The notes beneath the pieces are model-generated. The model did not search any database. It worked only from the letters and a program-made list of their open reading frames with translations, and was not told where the DNA came from. DNA of 12,395 bases from JBCCZC01 sp039188505. Its GTDB lineage: Bacteria > Pseudomonadota > Gammaproteobacteria > Xanthomonadales > SZUA-38. The DNA is taken from assembly GCA_039188505.1 (NCBI GenBank), contig JBCCZC010000146.1, positions 1-12,395 on the forward strand, written 5' to 3'. Position numbers and translations under genes: made by a program. This document shows, in pieces, positions 7,793-12,395 of the stretch (positions within the stretch are counted from its first letter, which is position 1; each line of letters starts with the position of its first letter).

Positions 7793-8278
7793 CTACCACT
7801 CGTATTCCTCGATCAGCTTGGCCTCGATCGAGTAGCCCGCTGTGCCCATGAGGCTGCTCTTGCTCCTGGTGGCCATCTCGCCCTCGATCCAGAACGGTGT
7901 CCACAGCGTCTCGAGGTTGAAGGGCTCGTCGACGGTGACGTAGACGATCTGGTTCGGTGGCGGCGGTGGCACGTGGATGCAGGCACCGAAATACGGAACG
8001 AGGAAAAACTCGGTGAGCAGCCCGCCTTCGTCGGACTCCAGGGGAACCAGGAAGCCCGGGATCCTCACGGAAAGGCCGTCAAGTTCCTTGTTAATGGCAC
8101 CCGCAGGCGATTGTGTGGTGATCACCTCGTCGCCCCGGATCACGGCCAGTGGATCCTCCGGTAGGAGCGTCCCCGCACTGTCCTGCGGCAGCAGTTCGTC
8201 CCAGTCCAGCTCGCGCGTTTCCGCCGCGATCACCGTGGCCGTGCCGAGTAGCAACAGGGCTGCGAGCAGCATTCTCAT
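7793..8278 (-). CDS. DUF3299-family exported protein
   Basis: This 161-residue protein has a signal peptide (MRMLLAALLLLGTATVIAA) and a compact mature domain. The DUF3299 hallmark is plain: FFLVPYFGACIHVPPPPPNQ (residues 91-110), with the conserved Cys100 and His102 and a proline run. SVRIPGFLVPLE (70-81) is also typical. The biochemical function is not established. Members in other gammaproteobacteria, such as the P. aeruginosa PA4063-PA4066 cluster, are Zur-controlled and linked to zinc transport (recalled). I chose ATG 8278 over the upstream in-frame start at 8401. It puts the signal peptide at the N-terminus, and the longer form would run through the Zur-like box at 8373-8387. A weak AAGAGAA lies upstream. 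It is divergent from the second MerC-like gene and probably the first gene of a unit with the downstream receptor. Confidence 0.85.
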   Translation of the reverse strand: MRMLLAALLLLGTATVIAAETRELDWDELLPQDSAGTLLPEDPLAVIRGDEVITTQSPAGAINKELDGLSVRIPGFLVPLESDEGGLLTEFFLVPYFGACIHVPPPPPNQIVYVTVDEPFNLETLWTPFWIEGEMATRSKSSLMGTAGYSIEAKLIEEYEW

Positions 8279-8372
8279 CGATGGCAGTTCTCTTGCAGCT
8301 TCAGAATTGACGAGCAGCTTGCAGGCCGCGTCGTGAAGCATGAGTCTGCCGCCTCTTGCGTCGGCCGCCAAG

Positions 8373-8387
8373 TGATACAATATAACG
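8373..8387. promoter_or_regulatory. Zur-type operator (zinc uptake regulator box), site 2
   Basis: TGATACAATATAACG matches the Zur core TGTTATA-N-TATAACA at 11 of 14 defined positions, with the right half-site nearly perfect. It sits in the divergent region between the DUF3299 gene (start 8278) and MerC-like gene 2 (start 8426). TATAAC (8381-8386) could be the -10 box for the plus-strand gene and TATATT for the minus-strand gene, so one repressor site could close both promoters. Binding is inferred. Confidence 0.65.
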
Positions 8388-8425
8388 TCTTCGCTTCTCA
8401 CCTCTCATCGCTCAACCCTCGCCTG

Positions 8426-8809
8426 ATGCTCAAGCGCTCATTTCTCGACGTCGTCGGTTTCGTTCTGTCGGCAACGTGCCTGGTTCATTGCCTGCTGCTG
8501 CCGGTAGTGCTCGCGCTCGTGCCGGTGTCGGCGCTCGCGGGTATTTCCGATCCGGCATTCCACTTCCTGCTGGCCTGGATCATCCTGCCGGTCAGCGGTC
8601 TCGCTCTGGTCCTTGGCGTTTACAAGCACCGACGCTGGAGCATTGCGCTCATCGGGGGGCTCGGTCTTGTCCTCATCATCGCCGCGGCCACGATCGGCCA
8701 CGACGGGGGGCTCGCCGGGGAACGCTGGCTGACGGTGATCGGCTCCGTCCTCATCGCGGGCGCCCACCTCGTGAATTTCCGCGCCAGCGAACGGGGACGC
8801 GTCGGCTGA
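8426..8809 (+). CDS. MerC-domain inner-membrane protein 2
   Basis: This 127-residue, four-helix membrane protein has the MerC motif CLVHC (Cys18, His21, Cys22) in helix 1. Family-typical residues follow: PAFHFLLAW (His46), HDGGLAGE (His92, Glu99) and GAHLVNFR (His114). It differs substantially from the other MerC-like protein of the island, lacking its basic N-terminal extension. The in-frame GTG at 8333 was rejected as start because it would place the Zur-like box inside the coding region. ATG 8426 gives the standard family length and begins right before helix 1. No clear Shine-Dalgarno is visible. Transcription is probably from the divergent promoter at 8373-8387, ending at the hairpin at 8833. 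A zinc-linked role is inferred from operator and neighbours; the sequence alone shows only a metal-binding-capable membrane protein. Confidence 0.84.
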   Translation: MLKRSFLDVVGFVLSATCLVHCLLLPVVLALVPVSALAGISDPAFHFLLAWIILPVSGLALVLGVYKHRRWSIALIGGLGLVLIIAAATIGHDGGLAGERWLTVIGSVLIAGAHLVNFRASERGRVG

Positions 8810-8832
8810 GCCATCCGCTCTCGACAGCGTTT

Positions 8833-8854
8833 CCCGCCGCCTCCCGGCGGGTTT
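8833..8854 (+). terminator. Probable Rho-independent terminator after MerC-like gene 2
   Basis: CCCGCCG-CCTCC-CGGCGGG forms a perfect 7-bp GC stem with a 5-base loop, followed by TTT, 23 bases after the MerC-like stop. The T-run is short. The hairpin overlaps the decayed end of the dipeptidase remnant on the other strand. Confidence 0.55.
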
Positions 8855-9016
8855 GAAATAATCCCCGAGGATCTTGGGCAACCCTTTTTCGGAGTCGCCG
8901 GGCTCGCGCAGGCCTTCGACCCGATCGGGATCGCTGGCCGTGGTTCTCCTGGCCATTCGGCTGCCGTCACGATCCAGGCCGATGCCAACGTGATCGATGC
9001 CGACCACCTCGTGATC
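8846..9016 (-). pseudogene. C-terminal remnant of a membrane dipeptidase (peptidase M19)
   Basis: The minus-strand translation of this stretch reads VVGIDHVGIGLDRDG and, about 30 residues later, EKGLPKILGDYFKPAG. These resemble the family's GIDHVGIGSDFDG strand and its C-terminal SEEDIxKILGGNFLRV. M19 enzymes are zinc dipeptidases of over 300 residues. Only the last 55 or so residues remain, no start codon or N-terminal zinc ligands are present, and the frame runs on without a stop into the antisense of the MerC-like gene. It therefore looks like a decayed or truncated gene left by a deletion. The region further upstream (9017-9214) has no recognisable M19 sequence. Confidence 0.6.
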
Positions 9017-9201
9017 ACCTGGGTTGAGGCGACCTCGCGCGTCGCGAAGGGGTTGAGATTCTCGTGCGATCGTTGGCGTCTGAGTCTCGCCCGCGTGTCG
9101 GTCGTCGGCTCCGGGGCGCAACAACGACCTTGCGAGCACGTTCGACGTCTCTTTTGCGGTGGTCGCCACGACCGGCTCCGGCTAGCATTTCGCCAACGAC
9201 C
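9017..9201. other. Non-coding leader region of the decarboxylase gene
   Basis: Together with the terminator and dipeptidase remnant this fills the 405-base gap between MerC-like gene 2 and the decarboxylase. It presumably holds the decarboxylase promoter. TAGCAT (9183-9188) is a possible -10, but the nearest TTGCGG (9154-9159) is too far away (23 bases) to be a normal -35. I see no operator-like palindrome. Confidence 0.4.
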
Positions 9202-9207
9202 GAGGAG
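9202..9207 (+). promoter_or_regulatory. Ribosome binding site fixing the decarboxylase start
   Basis: GAGGAG lies 7 bases before ATG 9215. It decides for this start over the open frame extending back to 8990, whose extra 75 residues are arginine-rich and unlike any family member. Confidence 0.8.
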
Positions 9208-9214
9208 AACCTCC

Positions 9215-10624
9215 ATGCGCGAAACCAAAGTCCTGCGGCATGCTGCGGAGAAGGCGATCGATCTCTACGAGGGCTTCGACGACGAGCCCGTCGCGGCCCG
9301 GGCGAGCCACGCCGAGCTCCTCGAGCGCTTCGGGGGACCGCTGCCCGAGCACGGCACAGACCCGCGGCGCGTCATCGACGAGCTGCTCGCGCACGCCGAC
9401 GACGGCCTCGTCCGCGCGGGTGGTCCACGGTTCTTCGGCTGGGTCATCGGTGGCTCGCTACCCACTGCGATCGCCGCGGACTGGATCCTCTCGACCTGGG
9501 AGCAGAACGGTGCGATCTGGCAGTGCAGCCCGGCCGCGAACACGATCGAAGAGGTGGCCGGCGAGTGGCTCAAGGACGTCCTGCAGCTGCCGCAGGAATC
9601 CGCCTTCGCGATGGTCACGGGTTGCCAGATGGCGCATTTCACGGCGTTGGCCGCGGCCCGGCACCGCCTCTACGCCGAGCGCGGGATCGACGTCGAAGGT
9701 GCCGGCCTGTACGGCGCCCCACCCATCCGGGTTATCGCCGGCCCGCACCTCCACGAATCGCTGCTGCGGGCAATCCGCTTTCTGGGCCTCGGGACCGACG
9801 CGGTCCGCGAGGCCGCGCTCGACCGGGACGGACGCATGGATCCCGCGAGCGTCCGCGCGATCCTCGAGGAGGATCCGGACGCGCCCACGATCATCAGCCT
9901 GATGGCCGGTGACCTGAATACCGGTGCCGCCGATCCGTTCCCGGAGCTCTGCCCGATCGCGAAGGAATTCCGCGCGTGGGTGCACGTTGATGGCGCCTTT
10001 GGCCTGTGGATGAACGCCAGTCCGCGGCAGCGCCACGCGCTGGAAGGTATCGAGCTGGCGGATTCCTGGGCGACCGACGGCCACAAGTGGATGCAACTGC
10101 CCTTCGACCAGGGCTTTGTCTTCGTTCGCGACACCGGCGCCCTCCGGGCGGCGATGACCATGCACGCCGGCTATTTCATCGCGCCCGACGGTGCGGGCCG
10201 CGACGCCATGGACTTCAATCCCGAATGGTCGCGGCGCCCCCGTGGCGTGGTGGCCTGGGCGGCGCTCCGAGCCGTCGGGCGAGCCGGTATGGCCCACATC
10301 GTCGACGAATGCTGTCGGCTAGCGGCGCGTCTGGTCGGCGAGATCGGGGCGTTGCCGGGAGCCGAGGTTCTGTCACCGGCCCGCATGAACCAGGGCATGG
10401 TGCGATTCCTCGCGGACGAGGGCGATCACGACGCGCGCACGGATGAGATCGTCGAGGCGATCCGGGCCGAAGGCACCGCCTGGTTCGGGCCGACGACCTG
10501 GAACGGGATGCGCGCCATGCGCATCTCCGTTTGTAACTTCCGCACGACCGACGCCGATGTCGACCGGACCGTCGACGCGGTTCGACGCGTCCTGACGGCC
10601 CGAATCGCGGCTACTGCTGGTTGA
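9215..10624 (+). CDS. PLP-dependent decarboxylase, group II-like (fold type I)
   Basis: This 469-residue cytoplasmic enzyme belongs to the pyridoxal-phosphate group II decarboxylase / aspartate aminotransferase fold-type I superfamily. Visible hallmarks in order are: TGCQMAHFTALAAARHRLYA, in the phosphate-binding region where relatives have TGG-type motifs; His180 in PHLHES, which should stack on the PLP ring; Asp259 in HVDGAFG, which contacts the pyridine nitrogen; and Lys291 in TDGHKWMQLP, the Schiff-base lysine. Length fits the family (450-500). Probable substrates are amino acids, possibly aromatic or acidic, but specificity cannot be read. The start is fixed by GAGGAG. The 3' end overlaps that of the convergent deacetylase-like gene by 14 bases. 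It stands alone in its transcription direction, so linkage to the deacetylases is by proximity only. Confidence 0.9.
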   Translation: MRETKVLRHAAEKAIDLYEGFDDEPVAARASHAELLERFGGPLPEHGTDPRRVIDELLAHADDGLVRAGGPRFFGWVIGGSLPTAIAADWILSTWEQNGAIWQCSPAANTIEEVAGEWLKDVLQLPQESAFAMVTGCQMAHFTALAAARHRLYAERGIDVEGAGLYGAPPIRVIAGPHLHESLLRAIRFLGLGTDAVREAALDRDGRMDPASVRAILEEDPDAPTIISLMAGDLNTGAADPFPELCPIAKEFRAWVHVDGAFGLWMNASPRQRHALEGIELADSWATDGHKWMQLPFDQGFVFVRDTGALRAAMTMHAGYFIAPDGAGRDAMDFNPEWSRRPRGVVAWAALRAVGRAGMAHIVDECCRLAARLVGEIGALPGAEVLSPARMNQGMVRFLADEGDHDARTDEIVEAIRAEGTAWFGPTTWNGMRAMRISVCNFRTTDADVDRTVDAVRRVLTARIAATAG

Positions 10625-11534
10625 GCCAGGCGTCGTGGATCTCGCGGGCGCCGGCAGACCAGACGTCGGAGTGCCCCATCACGTAGCCGAGGGCGCGGTC
10701 GAGATGCACCATGCGATGGGGCTGGCCCAGCAGCCAGGGGTGGATATTGAGGGCCAGGATCCGGCCGCCTTCCGCGCGCGCCTCGCCCAGCAGCAGATCG
10801 CAGGCATCGATCACCTGATCAGCCCAGGATTCCTCGGAATGGCCGTTGTTGAGGATCACGAAGCTGTCCTCGATCTCCTGCGACAGCGGCATCGCCGTCA
10901 GCTCACCCGCGCGCGTTCGGAAGCGGTAGGGCATGTCGTCGTTCACCCAGTCGCAGAAGTAGCGGACACCGTGCTCCGCGAGCAGGTCCGGGGTATTGCC
11001 TGACTCGGAGCGTGCCGGCGAGAGCCAGCCATCGATCGACTGACCGGTCAGTTCACGCAGACCGTCGAGAGCACGCTTCACCCGGCCGCGCTCCTCGGTC
11101 TCGTCCTGGCCGCCGTAGTGCAGGGCGTCCATGTGGAGACCGTGGCAGAGCACCTCGTCGCCCCGCTCTCGGATCTTCCCGACCAGGTAGGGGACGCGCT
11201 CGGCCAGGCGCGTATTCATGGCGAAGGTCGGCCGGATGGCGTGCGCGTCGAGGCAGTCGAGGACCCGGTAGATGCCGACGCGGTTGCCGTAGTCCCGCAG
11301 CGAGAAATGTCGGAGATCGGGGTAGGGCATGGTCATCCCGCCGGGGACCTTGAAGGGGACGCCGCGCTGGTCCAGCGGAAAGAACTGGAGGCAGACGTTG
11401 ACCCACAGCGCCAGGCCCTTGCCGCCCGGCCAGGTGACCGGCTTCCGATCCGTGAGCATCGACCAGTCATAGCGGTCGTGGTCCATGCCGTGGCTGCGGT
11501 GCGGGTATTCCAGGTAGCGGTTGTCCAAGGCCAT
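10611..11534 (-). CDS. PuuE-like polysaccharide deacetylase-fold hydrolase (paralog A)
   Basis: This 307-residue protein has the NodB/CE4 fold in its PuuE (allantoinase-like) branch. The N-terminus YPHRSHGMDHDRYDWSML, WPGGK and DYGNRVGIYRVLD (81-93) are characteristic. The conserved metal-site histidine region reads EVLCHGLHMD (His131). The C-terminal strand has NIHPWLLGQPHR (His265), followed by the end motif GHSDVW. Where catalytic members have an acidic residue in the first motif, this protein has Cys48 and Gln50 (VNVCLQFF), so its metal chemistry may be altered. The ATG overlaps the upstream paralog's stop as TGATG, implying coupled translation. It converges on the decarboxylase. PuuE hydrolyses cyclic amides or ureides instead of sugar acetyl groups, so a cyclic-amide substrate is plausible but unproven. 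Confidence 0.87.
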   Translation of the reverse strand: MALDNRYLEYPHRSHGMDHDRYDWSMLTDRKPVTWPGGKGLALWVNVCLQFFPLDQRGVPFKVPGGMTMPYPDLRHFSLRDYGNRVGIYRVLDCLDAHAIRPTFAMNTRLAERVPYLVGKIRERGDEVLCHGLHMDALHYGGQDETEERGRVKRALDGLRELTGQSIDGWLSPARSESGNTPDLLAEHGVRYFCDWVNDDMPYRFRTRAGELTAMPLSQEIEDSFVILNNGHSEESWADQVIDACDLLLGEARAEGGRILALNIHPWLLGQPHRMVHLDRALGYVMGHSDVWSAGAREIHDAWLNQQ

Positions 11535-12395
11535 CAGGCGGCCCCCCGCGCGGCGATGTCGGCGACAGCGTCATCGTAGTGGTGCGCGAGGTAGTGCTCG
11601 GCAATCTCCCGCCCGGTCGTCACCCAGACGTCGCTGTGCCCGGTGATGTACTCGAGGGCCTCCTCGAAGGCGCGGAGACGATGGGGACAGCTCACCTGGT
11701 AGTTGTGGGTGGGAATGCACATGACCGTGCCGCTCTCGGCGCCCTCCGCGTAGAGCCGATCGAAGCAGTCCTTGAGCTGCTGCCCGTAGCGACGCGGCTC
11801 GATCTTCTGGACGACGTAGGCGATCGTGTCGTTCATCTCGAGCGAGTAGGGGATCGAAACGAAGCGCTTGCCCGAGCGCGTGCGAATCGGGGTGGGCTGA
11901 TCGTCGTGGAACAGATCGCAGGTGTAGAAGCCGCCCTCGCTGCCGAAGAGTTCCGTTCCGACCTCGGCAAACAGATCGATCGTCTCCTCCGAGTGTGAGA
12001 GGGCCGGGGCGAGGTAGCCTGCGCATTGCTGTCCCGTGGCCTCGAGGATCGTCTCCATCGAGTCCCGGATCATCGCGCGCTCCTGGTCGCTCGACATGCC
12101 GTACGTGTAGCGGGTGTTGTAGATGCCGTGGCTGAAAAACTCCCAGTTCTTCTCCCGACAGCGTTCGATGATCTCCGGGTGGTGTGCGCAGAGGGCCGTC
12201 GAGAGCGAGATGGAGCCGCGGACGCCGTACTTGTCGAGCACCGCCATCTGGCGTGCGTGCCCCACCCGGTTGCCGTAGTCCCGGATACTGTAGCCGGCGA
12301 TCGCAGGGGTCGCCTGCGGCCAGGGCTTGCGATGCGGATTTTCCGGGGGATCGAGCTCGTAGAACTCGATGTTCGGTGCCACCCAGAAGGCCAGC
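11534..12395 (-). CDS. PuuE-like polysaccharide deacetylase-fold hydrolase (paralog B, 5' partial)
   Basis: About 286 codons are in the window and the gene continues past its right edge. The frame is open to the last base and starts LAFWVAPNIEFYELD, which aligns with the internal LALWVNVCLQFFPLD of paralog A. The GTG at 12382 is therefore internal, and about 40 N-terminal residues are missing. DYGNRVGHARQM matches paralog A's pocket motif. The first motif keeps an acidic residue (NIEFYE) where A has Gln. The histidine regions are EFFSHGIYNTRY and PTHNYQVSCPHR, and the end motif GHSDVW is shared. It is followed directly by paralog A through a TGATG overlap, so the two are made together and could form a heteromer. 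Likely a cytoplasmic hydrolase of a C-N bond in a small molecule; the substrate is unknown. Confidence 0.87.
   Translation of the reverse strand, partial: LAFWVAPNIEFYELDPPENPHRKPWPQATPAIAGYSIRDYGNRVGHARQMAVLDKYGVRGSISLSTALCAHHPEIIERCREKNWEFFSHGIYNTRYTYGMSSDQERAMIRDSMETILEATGQQCAGYLAPALSHSEETIDLFAEVGTELFGSEGGFYTCDLFHDDQPTPIRTRSGKRFVSIPYSLEMNDTIAYVVQKIEPRRYGQQLKDCFDRLYAEGAESGTVMCIPTHNYQVSCPHRLRAFEEALEYITGHSDVWVTTGREIAEHYLAHHYDDAVADIAARGAA

Noticed and set aside
8279..8401. N-terminal extension of the DUF3299 protein to 8401.
   Set aside because: It would bury the signal peptide and run through the Zur-like box.
8333..8425. N-terminal extension of MerC-like protein 2 to GTG 8333.
   Set aside because: It would overlap the promoter/operator and add residues not typical of the family.
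4908..8809. Mercury resistance operon because of the MerC-type proteins.
   Set aside because: No MerR, MerT, MerP or MerA is present, and the operators resemble Zur boxes rather than a MerR site.
8990..9214. N-terminal extension of the decarboxylase to 8990.
   Set aside because: The extra residues are Arg-rich and a strong Shine-Dalgarno precedes ATG 9215.
12380..12382. GTG as start of deacetylase paralog B.
   Set aside because: The frame stays open upstream and the preceding residues align with internal residues of paralog A.
1..12395. CRISPR arrays, tRNA or rRNA genes, insertion sequences or attachment sites.
   Set aside because: No regularly spaced repeats, cloverleaf-like stretches, transposase-like frames or terminal inverted repeats were seen by eye.

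Overview
The window is a GC-rich stretch of a Gram-negative bacterial chromosome. The outer-membrane TonB-dependent receptor, signal peptides, TonB C-terminal domain and Zur-type operators point to a proteobacterium, most likely a gammaproteobacterium. That assignment is inferred from gene families only, since no rRNA or other taxonomic marker is present. Genes are tightly packed, and nothing resembles a tRNA, rRNA, CRISPR array or insertion sequence.

Left part (1-4762): a co-directional, stop/start-overlapping operon encodes an ABC exporter. It has an ATPase (5' end cut by the window) and two ABC-2 / DUF3526-type permeases. The first permease carries a one-base frameshift near 768. Facing this operon, with only 12 bases between the stop codons, is a secreted TPR protein with a TonB_C domain.

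Middle part (4763-8854): a likely zinc-limitation island. Two AT-rich palindromes (4845-4859 and 8373-8387) closely resemble the Zur operator TGTTATA-N-TATAACA. The first lies between the TPR/TonB_C gene and a MerC-domain membrane protein. The second lies between a DUF3299 lipoprotein-like/periplasmic protein gene and a second MerC-domain gene. A TonB-dependent receptor follows the DUF3299 gene on the same strand. The inferred model is that zinc starvation relieves Zur repression. The receptor would then bring a zinc complex across the outer membrane, DUF3299 would act in the periplasm, and the small MerC proteins would act in the inner membrane. The 'MerC' name here should not be read as mercury resistance.

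Right part (8855-12395): a short decayed remnant of an M19 membrane dipeptidase lies on the minus strand. It is followed by a PLP-dependent group II decarboxylase-like enzyme on the plus strand. Two tandem, translationally coupled PuuE-like polysaccharide-deacetylase-fold hydrolases lie on the minus strand, and the outer one runs off the window end. The decarboxylase and the nearer deacetylase converge with a 14-base overlap. These genes look catabolic (nitrogen compound or amino-acid derived), but the substrate cannot be read from the sequence.
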